From contig UQRE01000006.1 of the NCBI GenBank assembly GCA_900543415.1, forward strand, positions 11,400-75,399: DNA of 64,000 nucleotides. The letters are read 5' to 3'. Every line of letters starts with the position of its first letter. Position 1 is the first letter of the stretch. The DNA is from an uncultured Dorea sp. (GTDB lineage Bacteria > Bacillota > Clostridia > Lachnospirales > Lachnospiraceae). Below the pieces are notes generated by a model. That model searched no databases. It worked only from the letters and a program-made list of their open reading frames with translations, and had not been told where the DNA came from. Positions 16,078 through 23,471 of this stretch are shown in pieces. The position numbers were made by a program, and so were the translations under genes.

Positions 16078-17550
16078 TTGGTAAATATAATTGTAGAGCT
16101 GTCGAAATACAGTATTATATTGTTGATTACAATGTATACATTTCTATGCTTTAGTATCTTTGGCTATCAAGATCCGGATAAAAAGCGGCAGCTTTTAAGA
16201 CAGCAGAATGTGTTGATGTTTATGATCCATATCATAGCATTTTTAGTAATGTATCTGGAAACAGAAGACATAAAGATGCTTGTCTTCTATCTTGCGCAAG
16301 TAGTACTTCTTGGAGCCACTATTTCGCTGTATATCCTGATCTATCCGAAAGTATCAAGACTGGTCGTTAATAATATGTGTATGCTCTTATGCATTGGTCT
16401 GATCATGTTGACAAGATTGGATTACGATATTGCCATGAGACAATTTTTGATTGCGGCAGGTTCTATCGGACTTAGCTTTATAGTTCCTGTCCTCATTCGA
16501 AAGTTTAAGTTTTTTTCAGAATGGAGAACGCTCTATGCAGTTGTGGGTATTGTGTCTCTTGGTGCGGTCGTAGTGGCAGGAAGAGTCTCCTATGGAGCGA
16601 AGCTTGGATTCGATATTGCAGGAATCAGTGTTCAGCCGTCGGAACTGGTTAAGATTGTTTTCGTATTCTTTGTAGCTTCCAGTTTCAAAAAATCACTGGA
16701 ATTTAAAAACGTTGTGATTACAACAGCACTGGCAGCGTTTCATGTATTGATCTTAGTTGCATCTAAGGACTTGGGAGCTGCGCTGATCATCTTTATGGTA
16801 TATCTTACGATGCTTTACGTGGCAACAAGACAGCCGCTCTATATCCTTGCCGGTTTAGGTGCAGGAAGTGCGGCGTCGGTAGTGGCATACTATTTGTTTA
16901 ACCATGTACGTGTCCGTGTGCTTGCGTGGAAAGATCCGCTTGCAGCGTATGACAACGGAGGTTACCAGGTTGCTCAGTCTCTTTTTGCGATCGGTACCGG
17001 AGGCTGGTTCGGTATGGGACTGTTTCAGGGAGAGCCAATGTCAATTCCGGTAAGAGAATCTGACTTTATCTTTGCGGCTATTGCAGAGGAACTTGGTATT
17101 ATTTTCGCCTTATGTATGACGTTGATCTGTGTGAGCGTATATGTAATGTTTTTAAATATTGCCATGCAGCTCCACAATATTTTTTATAAGCTGGTGGCAC
17201 TCGGACTTGGAACCTGTTACATTTTCCAGACATTTCTTGCCATCGGAGGTGTGACGAAATTCATCCCTTCCACGGGAGTAACGATTCCGCTTGTCAGCTA
17301 TGGCGGAAGTTCCTTATTAAGTACGATCATTATGTTCGCGATCATACAGGGACTTTATTTATTAAGAGAAGACGAGGAAGAGGACATTGAAAGAAAGAAA
17401 AAAGAAAGGCTACGAGCTAAGAGAAGCAGACAGAAAATTGAAGCAAAAAGAAGAGCGCCGGCAAATGTCAAAGAAGGAGCAAAAAGAAGCCCGCAGAGAA
17501 GACAAGCGCCGCAAACAGAAAAAGCGCGCAAGAAACAAAGAGTTCGCTAG
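16078..17550 (+). CDS. FtsW/RodA/SpoVE family peptidoglycan glycosyltransferase
   Basis: 490 aa. About ten transmembrane helices span residues 8-430, with SEDS-family motifs GFDIAGISVQPSELVKI, ASKDLGAALIIFMVYL, the PVRESDFIFAAIAEELG loop and IPLVSYGGSS. The last 60 residues are a very Lys/Arg-rich cytoplasmic tail, longer than usual, that is also coding in another frame for the start of the next gene. The start is TTG at 16078 after TAGGTGAG. The class B PBP encoded next is the expected transpeptidase partner, so the pair should polymerise and crosslink wall together. Whether it serves elongation, division or spores is open. Confidence 0.9.
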   Translation: MVNIIVELSKYSIILLITMYTFLCFSIFGYQDPDKKRQLLRQQNVLMFMIHIIAFLVMYLETEDIKMLVFYLAQVVLLGATISLYILIYPKVSRLVVNNMCMLLCIGLIMLTRLDYDIAMRQFLIAAGSIGLSFIVPVLIRKFKFFSEWRTLYAVVGIVSLGAVVVAGRVSYGAKLGFDIAGISVQPSELVKIVFVFFVASSFKKSLEFKNVVITTALAAFHVLILVASKDLGAALIIFMVYLTMLYVATRQPLYILAGLGAGSAASVVAYYLFNHVRVRVLAWKDPLAAYDNGGYQVAQSLFAIGTGGWFGMGLFQGEPMSIPVRESDFIFAAIAEELGIIFALCMTLICVSVYVMFLNIAMQLHNIFYKLVALGLGTCYIFQTFLAIGGVTKFIPSTGVTIPLVSYGGSSLLSTIIMFAIIQGLYLLREDEEEDIERKKKERLRAKRSRQKIEAKRRAPANVKEGAKRSPQRRQAPQTEKARKKQRVR

Positions 17551-18916
17551 AGTTACGTATGTGTTTGTCGGACTGTTCCTTGTGATGATGGGATATCTGT
17601 GTTATTTCAATGTTGTGAAAAGTCGTGATATGATCCGCAATTCACACAATGCAAGACTGGACTCTCTGGCAGAACGTGTCGTGAGAGGGAAGATTCTTGA
17701 CAAGAACGGCAAAGTGCTTGCACAGACAACAACATCAGAGGATGGAACAGAGACGAGGGAATATCCTTACGGAAATATGTTTGCTCATGTAGTAGGATAT
17801 TCGGACAAAGGAAAATCAGGACTGGAATCAGAGATGAATTTTGAACTTCTTACATCCAATGCATTTTTCCTGGAAAAAATAGCGAAAGAATTCAAGGATG
17901 AGAAGAATATCGGAGATAACGTTGTGACAACATTGGATGTCAATCTTCAAGAAGCAGCTTACGATGCACTTGGAAGTTCCAAGGGAGCAGTTGTGGTGCT
18001 GGAGCCGGATACTGGTAAAATCCTTGCAATGGTATCTAAGCCGGATTTTGATCCGGGCAGTGTGGCAGAAAACTGGGAAAGTCTGAATACGAATGAAGAA
18101 GCGGTTCTCTTAAACCGTGTTACCCAGGGACATTATGTGCCGGGGTCAACGTTTAAAATCGTGACAGCTCTGGAATATATGAGAGAGAACCCGGATATAT
18201 CCTCTTATTCTTACAATTGTACCGGAGAGATTGACAGTGGTTCAAATACCATTCATTGTTTCGGAGGAAAAGTACACGGAACAGTAGATTTCAGAGACAG
18301 TCTGGCTTATTCATGTAATACTTCCTTTTCCAATATGGGACAGGAATTGGATGTAGAGAAATTCCAGCAGACAACACAAGAATTGTTGTTTAATTCCAAG
18401 CTTCCGAGTGTTCTTCCTTACAAGAAGAGTTCCTTTACGCTGTCTAAAGATGCCGGAACCGCAGAAAAAATGATGACTGCGATGGGACAGGGGCAGACGC
18501 AGGTGAGTCCCTATCATATGGCGCTGATTACTTCTGCGATTGCGAATGGTGGAACTTTGATGGAGCCTTATCTTGTGGATTCGGTTACAAATTATAAAGG
18601 CGTGATCATTGATGAAAATAAACCGGAGAAATACAAAGACCTTATGACATCCGGCGAAGCCGCAGAGCTTAAGGACTATATGACAAGTGTTGTAGAGTAC
18701 GGAACAGCTTCCGTACTTTCCGGACAGAGTTATACAGCTGCCGGCAAAACGGGAACTGCAGAATATAGCTCCGACAAAGAAAAGGACCATTCGTGGTTTG
18801 TAGGCATGTCGAATGTAGACAATCCGGATCTGGCGATCAGTGTGATCATTGAAGGCTCTGACGGTACAGCAAAAGCCGTGAATGTAGCGAAAAAAGTATT
18901 TGACGCTTATTATTAA
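17465..18916 (+). CDS. Class B penicillin-binding protein (PbpA-type transpeptidase)
   Basis: 483 aa from the ATG at 17465; an in-frame TTG at 17387 would add 26 residues. A basic cytoplasmic tail is followed by one transmembrane helix (about residues 33-51) and a short linker domain. The transpeptidase domain shows SxxK in PGSTFKIVTAL, SxN in YSCNTSFSNMG and KTGTAEY. It crosslinks peptidoglycan outside the membrane. The gene overlaps the end of the FtsW/RodA gene by 86 bases in a different frame, and both frames encode Lys/Arg-rich sequence there. GAAGAG about 10 bases upstream of 17465 is the likely ribosome binding site. Confidence 0.9.
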   Translation: MSKKEQKEARREDKRRKQKKRARNKEFARVTYVFVGLFLVMMGYLCYFNVVKSRDMIRNSHNARLDSLAERVVRGKILDKNGKVLAQTTTSEDGTETREYPYGNMFAHVVGYSDKGKSGLESEMNFELLTSNAFFLEKIAKEFKDEKNIGDNVVTTLDVNLQEAAYDALGSSKGAVVVLEPDTGKILAMVSKPDFDPGSVAENWESLNTNEEAVLLNRVTQGHYVPGSTFKIVTALEYMRENPDISSYSYNCTGEIDSGSNTIHCFGGKVHGTVDFRDSLAYSCNTSFSNMGQELDVEKFQQTTQELLFNSKLPSVLPYKKSSFTLSKDAGTAEKMMTAMGQGQTQVSPYHMALITSAIANGGTLMEPYLVDSVTNYKGVIIDENKPEKYKDLMTSGEAAELKDYMTSVVEYGTASVLSGQSYTAAGKTGTAEYSSDKEKDHSWFVGMSNVDNPDLAISVIIEGSDGTAKAVNVAKKVFDAYY

Positions 18917-18940
18917 GTCATAGAAGAAGAGGTTTTCTGT

Positions 18941-19264
18941 ATGAAATATTATAAACATCTGTATTTGTCAGAAGAAGTTGAAAAGAAAAAAGATAAAATC
19001 ATACAAAAGATAGAGGCAGGAAAAATTCTTCCGGGAATTTTTCTTGTGACTCTTGCTCCGGATGAAAAAAATCAATTGGAAATACATCGCTATATTCTGC
19101 TTTTACAGCCGGTTTTTCGCAGAGAGGAGCTCTTAGTGGTGGGAATTTCCAAAGATTATGAAGGAGCGTTAGAATTGGTGGAAGAAATTACACAGGAAGT
19201 GTATAATAAGACAAAGAGCGCAGATATCCGTTCTTATATATTAGACAGAGAGCAGGAAGAATAG
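18941..19264 (+). CDS. Conserved hypothetical protein, 107 aa
   Basis: I do not recognise a named family. The product is soluble, acidic/basic mixed, with no signal peptide; it begins MKYYKHLYLSEEVEKKKD and has an alternating strand-helix pattern with KILPGIFLVTLAPDEKNQ and a C-terminal helix EGALELVEEITQEVY. The start follows AGAAGAGG. The stop is one base before the start of the DUF2953 gene, so the two are probably co-expressed with the PBP upstream and the spore gene downstream. Confidence 0.7.
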   Translation: MKYYKHLYLSEEVEKKKDKIIQKIEAGKILPGIFLVTLAPDEKNQLEIHRYILLLQPVFRREELLVVGISKDYEGALELVEEITQEVYNKTKSADIRSYILDREQEE

Positions 19265-19265
19265 A

Positions 19266-20192
19266 ATGCTACATATATTGTTGTTGGTCTTAAAAATCAT
19301 AGGAATTATAATCGCAGCGATACTGGGAATACTCGTATTGTTGCTTTGTATCGTTCTTTTTGTCCCTTTTCGGTATGAAATCAAAGGCAGATCAGAAGGA
19401 ACTGCCGCATCATTAAAGGGCAAGATAAAAGTTACATGGCTGTTACATCTATTTCGGGCAGATGTATATTATAAAGATCAGAAACTGATGTGGCGTATCC
19501 GATTTGCGTGGTTCAAATGGATGGCCGGAAAAAAGGGAGGCATTCAGAATGAAAATGAAGAGGAGAAAGGGCAACCGATTTCTGAAAATGTGGGTGAAAA
19601 ACCAGAAGAAGTTAAGAGTGGTGAAAGCATTCAGGAGGAATTCAAAGAAGTTGAAGAAGATTTGGAAGAAGCTGTTAAAGCGATATCCTCAGATGCTGAA
19701 GAACATGAAGAAAACTCAGAAAAAGTTAAGAAGAAACGGGATGGCTTATTACAAAAAATTCAAACCCTTATCAAAAAGATAAAATGTACAATTCAGGGAT
19801 TGTGTGATAAAATAAAGCTATTGACAGAAAAAAAGGACAAGCTGACACAGTTTGTTCAGGACGAAACTCACATTCGAGCCTATGAAGGCATAAAGAAGGA
19901 ACTCTTGTGGTATCTTAAGAAGTTAAAACCTAAGAAGATAGAAGCTGTTTTAAGATATGGTTTTGACGATCCTTCTTATACAGGTAAGCTTTTGGCGGTT
20001 CTGGCGGTTCTCTATCCGTTTATGAGTGAAGAAACAGAGATCGTTCCTGATTTTGAACATCAAGTATTTCAGGGAAGATTTGCAGTCTGCGGAAAAGTTA
20101 AGGTAAGTCACATTGCCTGCGTGGCGTGGAGATTATTCTGGAATAAAGATGTGAGAAGCTCATACAAAGATATAAAAAAATTTGAATGGTAA
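19266..20192 (+). CDS. DUF2953 domain-containing protein (YtfI-like)
   Basis: 308 aa. One N-terminal transmembrane helix (about residues 3-30) leads to the LFVPFRYEIKG segment typical of DUF2953. The central part (about 85-200) is a highly charged, Glu/Lys-rich low-complexity and coiled-coil region; the C-terminal part with VLRYGFDDPSYTGKLLAV and DFEHQVFQGRF is the conserved DUF2953 core. In Bacillus, ytfI (this family) sits directly before ytfJ (GerW family), the same order seen here, which points to a sporulation role. Confidence 0.82.
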   Translation: MLHILLLVLKIIGIIIAAILGILVLLLCIVLFVPFRYEIKGRSEGTAASLKGKIKVTWLLHLFRADVYYKDQKLMWRIRFAWFKWMAGKKGGIQNENEEEKGQPISENVGEKPEEVKSGESIQEEFKEVEEDLEEAVKAISSDAEEHEENSEKVKKKRDGLLQKIQTLIKKIKCTIQGLCDKIKLLTEKKDKLTQFVQDETHIRAYEGIKKELLWYLKKLKPKKIEAVLRYGFDDPSYTGKLLAVLAVLYPFMSEETEIVPDFEHQVFQGRFAVCGKVKVSHIACVAWRLFWNKDVRSSYKDIKKFEW

Positions 20193-20219
20193 ACATGCCG
20201 GAAATAAGGAGGAAGCATT

Positions 20220-20615
20220 ATGGCAGATATTAATTTTAAAGGAACTGTGGACGCTCTTTTTCAGGGAATGAACGGAATCGTCTCTTCTAAGACGGTTGTA
20301 GGTGATGCAATCCATATCGGAGACACGATCATTCTTCCGCTGATCGATGTGTCATTCGGCGTGGGCGCCGGTGCTTTTAACGGCGATAAAAAAGAAAAAG
20401 GCGCCGGTGGTTTGGGCGGAAAGATGACTCCGTGTGCGGTTCTTGTTATCCAGAACGGTAAGACAAAGCTTGTAAATATTAAAAATCAGGATACAATGAC
20501 AAAGATTCTGGATATGATCCCGGATGCGATTGATAAATTCAGCTCAGGGAAAGATGAAAAGATGACAGAACGGGACGTAGCCGACATTCTGGATGGCGAA
20601 TCCAAGGAAGTATAA
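20220..20615 (+). CDS. ytfJ: GerW family sporulation protein (YtfJ)
   Basis: 131 aa. The conserved DTIILPLIDVSFGVGAGAF segment followed by a glycine-rich stretch (GAGGLGGKMTPCAVLVI) is diagnostic for the GerW/YtfJ family, linked to spore formation and germination. It follows the DUF2953 gene by 27 bases with AAGGAGGAAGC as its ribosome binding site. No sigma-F/sigma-G promoter could be assigned with confidence, so timing of expression is unknown. Confidence 0.9.
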   Translation: MADINFKGTVDALFQGMNGIVSSKTVVGDAIHIGDTIILPLIDVSFGVGAGAFNGDKKEKGAGGLGGKMTPCAVLVIQNGKTKLVNIKNQDTMTKILDMIPDAIDKFSSGKDEKMTERDVADILDGESKEV

Positions 20616-20679
20616 CGTTACTGTCATAGCAGACGGCATTCAGACATAGAATAGTAGAAAATGCACAGGGAATAAAGCG

Positions 20680-20817
20680 ATGAAAAAAGTCATAGGATTT
20701 GCCCTGTTCTGGGTGGCGGTAGGACTTGTCCTTGCAATGATCTTACCAAATACATTCGTGGAAGTGCTAAGTATCATTCTCTGTTTGCTGGCAGGATATA
20801 TCTTGTTTTGCTGTTAA
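20680..20817 (+). CDS. Small two-helix membrane protein, 45 aa
   Basis: An ATG at 20680 opens 45 codons to TAA at 20815-20817. The product is almost wholly hydrophobic: VIGFALFWVAVGLVLAMIL, a short turn with PNTFVE, then a second helix VLSIILCLLAGYILFCC. It sits between ytfJ and the L28 promoter, on the operon strand. The upstream sequence CAGGGAATAAAGCG gives only a weak ribosome binding site. No family is recognised. The clean two-helix layout argues that it is real; short length limits confidence. Confidence 0.6.
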   Translation: MKKVIGFALFWVAVGLVLAMILPNTFVEVLSIILCLLAGYILFCC

Positions 20818-20856
20818 ACTAACTGCTAATTTTTAATGCTAATTGTGAAATAGTAC

Positions 20857-20885
20857 TTGCATTTTTAAAAAGATTCTGCTACAAT
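20857..20885 (+). promoter_or_regulatory. Sigma-A promoter of rpmB
   Basis: TTGCAT (20857-20862), 17 bases, TACAAT (20880-20885). The leader to the ATG at 20940 would be about 48 bases. Confidence 0.75.
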
Positions 20886-20939
20886 GTCAATGTTGCGAGT
20901 CTGTAGAAAGACTTATTATGATCGTTAGGAGGTGCAGTC

Positions 20940-21128
20940 ATGGCAAAATGTGCTATTTGCGAAAAGGGTGCTCACTTTGGAAATAACGTAAGCCACTCTA
21001 ATAGAAAAACACCAAAGATGTGGAAATCAAACGTAAAATCAGTTCGTGTTAAGACAGAAAACGGAGCTACAAAGAAAATGTATGTTTGTACTTCTTGTTT
21101 GAAATCAGGCAGAGTTGAGCGTGCTTAA
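20940..21128 (+). CDS. rpmB: 50S ribosomal protein L28
   Basis: 62 aa, normal length. It starts MAKCAICEKGAHFGNNVSHS and has a second cysteine pair in YVCTSCLKSGRV, so this is the zinc-binding (C+) form of L28. AGGAGGTGCAGTC precedes the ATG. It is a single-gene unit with its own promoter and terminator. Confidence 0.97.
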   Translation: MAKCAICEKGAHFGNNVSHSNRKTPKMWKSNVKSVRVKTENGATKKMYVCTSCLKSGRVERA

Positions 21129-21150
21129 TTCGATATGTGACGTAAATCAA

Positions 21151-21187
21151 AAACTCAGATTTCATTTTTGGAATCTGAGTTTTTTGT
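21151..21187 (+). terminator. Rho-independent terminator after rpmB
   Basis: AACTCAGATT (21152-21161) pairs with AATCTGAGTT (21172-21181) and is followed by a run of T to 21186. Confidence 0.92.
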
Positions 21188-21272
21188 TGCTATACATTCT
21201 AAGGAGTCTCACCTTGACGGAATGTGAGCGTGACGCGTATATAACGATTAGAAGAAAGCAGGAACTTTCTAA

Positions 21273-21301
21273 TTGTAAAATCAGGTAAAACAGTTTATAA
21301 T
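21273..21301 (+). promoter_or_regulatory. Promoter of the Asp23/YloV unit
   Basis: TTGTAA (21273-21278), 17 bases, TATAAT (21296-21301). The rest of the rpmB-Asp23 gap (21188-21357) holds two small imperfect hairpins, CTCAC/GTGAG near 21210-21230 and GAAAG/CTTTC near 21253-21270, upstream of the start point. Confidence 0.65.
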
Positions 21302-21357
21302 GTAAACATTAAGTATATGATTAAAATATATGGAATAATAGAAGTGGAGGCTTAGAT

Positions 21358-21717
21358 ATGAAAGGATGCGTTAGTACAGATCTTGGTATTATAACAATTG
21401 ATCCTGAGGTGATCGCAAAATACGCCGGAACAGTCGCAGTGGAATGTTTTGGTATTGTAGGTATGGCTGCTGTCAATGTGAAAGACGGTTTGGTCCACTT
21501 GTTAAAGAGAGAGAGTCTGACTCGTGGAATTCAGGCGACAATCTCTGAAGAGAATCATATTAGTCTGAATTTCCATATTATTGTTGCTTATGGTGTAAGC
21601 ATCTCTGCGGTAACAGAGAACTTGATCAGCAATGTAAAATATAAGGTGGAAGAATTTTCCGGCATGCCGGTAGATAAGATCAATATCTACATTGAAGGCG
21701 TCAGAGTCATTGATTAG
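21358..21717 (+). CDS. Asp23/Gls24 family protein (YloU)
   Basis: 119 aa. Begins with STDLGIITIDPEVIAKYAG and continues with VECFGIVGMAAVNVKDG, the standard Asp23/YloU pattern; the C-terminal VDKINIYIEGVRV is also typical. These are small soluble proteins tied to envelope stress and lipid metabolism. The gene lies 20 bases before the YloV/FakA-like gene, the usual yloU-yloV arrangement of Firmicutes. Confidence 0.92.
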   Translation: MKGCVSTDLGIITIDPEVIAKYAGTVAVECFGIVGMAAVNVKDGLVHLLKRESLTRGIQATISEENHISLNFHIIVAYGVSISAVTENLISNVKYKVEEFSGMPVDKINIYIEGVRVID

Positions 21718-21737
21718 TTAAGGAGGAACATAAAGAA

Positions 21738-23411
21738 GTGGCTACAAAAACTATAAATGTGGATATGCTTGCCAAGATGTTTTTGGCAGGTGCACAGAAT
21801 ATTGAGGCAAAGAAGGAATTTATCAACGAATTAAATGTATTTCCGGTACCGGATGGAGATACAGGAACCAATATGTCATTGACAATTATGGCTGCGGCAA
21901 AAGAAGTAACCGCGCTTCAGAACCCGAAGATGGCAGATCTTGCAAAAGCAATTTCTTCCGGTTCCTTGCGTGGTGCAAGAGGTAACTCAGGAGTTATTTT
22001 ATCTCAGCTTCTGCGTGGATTCACGAAAGCAATCCGTGAGGAGAAAGAAATCGATGTGATCGCTCTTGCAGCGGCATGTAACAGAGCCAGAGAGACTGCG
22101 TACAAGGCAGTTATGAAGCCGAAGGAAGGTACTATTCTTACTGTGGCAAGCGGAATTGCGGAAAAAGCTTCTGAGATGGCGCAGGAGACAGATGATCTGG
22201 AAGAATTTATTCCGGCAGTTATTTCCTATGCAGAAGAAGTGTTGGCGAAAACTCCGGATATGCTTCCAGTATTAAAAGAAGCAGGAGTTGTTGATTCCGG
22301 CGGACAGGGACTTTTGGAAGTTATCAAGGGAGCTTATGACGCGTTCCTTGGAAAAGAGATTGATTACAGTGCAATTGCTCCAAGTGCAGGAGCGGGAGTG
22401 ACAAAGATCAGTGCAGAGGATACTGCCGATATCAAATTCGGTTATTGTACAGAATTTATCATTCTTACAGAAAAAGAATTTACAGAGCAGGATGAAGTGG
22501 AGTTTAAAGAATACCTGTCTTCCATCGGTGATTCTATCGTATGTGTGGCGGATGATGATGTAGTGAAGATTCATGTTCATACGAATGATCCTGGACTTGC
22601 AATTCAAAGAGCGCTTACATTCGGACAGTTATCCCGAATGAAGATTGATAATATGCGTGAAGAGCATCAGGAGAAATTGATCCGTGATGCGGAGAATCTT
22701 GCAAAACAGCAGGAACAGGATGCTGCTGAGAAGAAAGCCAGCGAACCAAGAAAGCCAATGGGATTCATTGCGGTTTCTATCGGTGAAGGAATCAATAATA
22801 TTTTTAAAGAACTGGGAGTGGACTACATTATCGAAGGCGGTCAGACGATGAATCCAAGTACAGACGATATGTTGAAAGCGATCGATGAAGTCCATGCAGA
22901 TACCGTATTTATTCTCCCGAATAACAAGAATATCGTTCTTGCGGCAAATCAGGCAAAACATCTTGTAGAAGATAAAGAAATCATCGTTATCCCAACCAAG
23001 ACTGTGCCACAGGGAATTACAGCAATCATCAACTTCATGCCGGATGCAGATGCCAAAACGAATGAAGAGGCAATGCTGGAAGAAGTGAAAAATGTAAAGA
23101 CCGGACAGGTAACTTATGCCGTGCGTGACACTCACATTGATGACAAGGAGATTCATGAAGGCGATATCATGGGTATCGGCGATCATGGAATTCTTGCAGT
23201 CGGAAGCGAAATTCGCAAGACAACATTGGATATGCTGGAGCAGCTTGTCGACGAAGATTCTGAACTGATCAGTATTTATTATGGTGAAGAAGTGAAAGAA
23301 GAAGACGCCAATGAATTGATCGAACAGATTGAAGAGTTATATCCAGATGCTGATGTGGATGCGCACTTTGGCGGACAGCCAATCTACTATTATGTATTAG
23401 CTGTAGAATAA
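21738..23411 (+). CDS. yloV: DAK2 domain fusion protein YloV (FakA-like)
   Basis: 557 aa. The N-terminal kinase-like DAK2/DhaL domain has NELNVFPVPDGDTGTNMSLT, the phosphate-binding SSGSLRGARGNSGVILSQ and VVDSGGQGLLE. The C-terminal half (about residue 330 on) is DegV-like, with MGFIAVSIGEGI and FILPNNKNIVLAANQA. FakA phosphorylates fatty acids bound to DegV-type FakB proteins. GTG start at 21738 after AGGAGG (21721-21726). A DegV protein is encoded at 7509. Confidence 0.92.
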   Translation: MATKTINVDMLAKMFLAGAQNIEAKKEFINELNVFPVPDGDTGTNMSLTIMAAAKEVTALQNPKMADLAKAISSGSLRGARGNSGVILSQLLRGFTKAIREEKEIDVIALAAACNRARETAYKAVMKPKEGTILTVASGIAEKASEMAQETDDLEEFIPAVISYAEEVLAKTPDMLPVLKEAGVVDSGGQGLLEVIKGAYDAFLGKEIDYSAIAPSAGAGVTKISAEDTADIKFGYCTEFIILTEKEFTEQDEVEFKEYLSSIGDSIVCVADDDVVKIHVHTNDPGLAIQRALTFGQLSRMKIDNMREEHQEKLIRDAENLAKQQEQDAAEKKASEPRKPMGFIAVSIGEGINNIFKELGVDYIIEGGQTMNPSTDDMLKAIDEVHADTVFILPNNKNIVLAANQAKHLVEDKEIIVIPTKTVPQGITAIINFMPDADAKTNEEAMLEEVKNVKTGQVTYAVRDTHIDDKEIHEGDIMGIGDHGILAVGSEIRKTTLDMLEQLVDEDSELISIYYGEEVKEEDANELIEQIEELYPDADVDAHFGGQPIYYYVLAVE

Positions 23412-23427
23412 GTCGGAAAAGAGAGAT

Positions 23428-23456
23428 AACAGGGGGCGTTTTCGTCCCCTGTTTTT
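23428..23456 (+). terminator. Rho-independent terminator between yloV and recG
   Basis: AACAGGGG pairs with CCCCTGTT around GCGTTTTCGT and leads into TTTT. It lies only 16 bases before the recG ATG with no promoter visible in between, so it probably attenuates rather than blocks recG transcription. Confidence 0.8.
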
Positions 23457-23471
23457 AGTAGGAAGAAGACG

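Noticed and set aside
18311..18958. Reverse-strand open frame of about 215 codons over the PBP 3' end
   Set aside because: It covers the SxN and KTG motifs of the PBP on the other strand and has no ribosome binding site or family resemblance.
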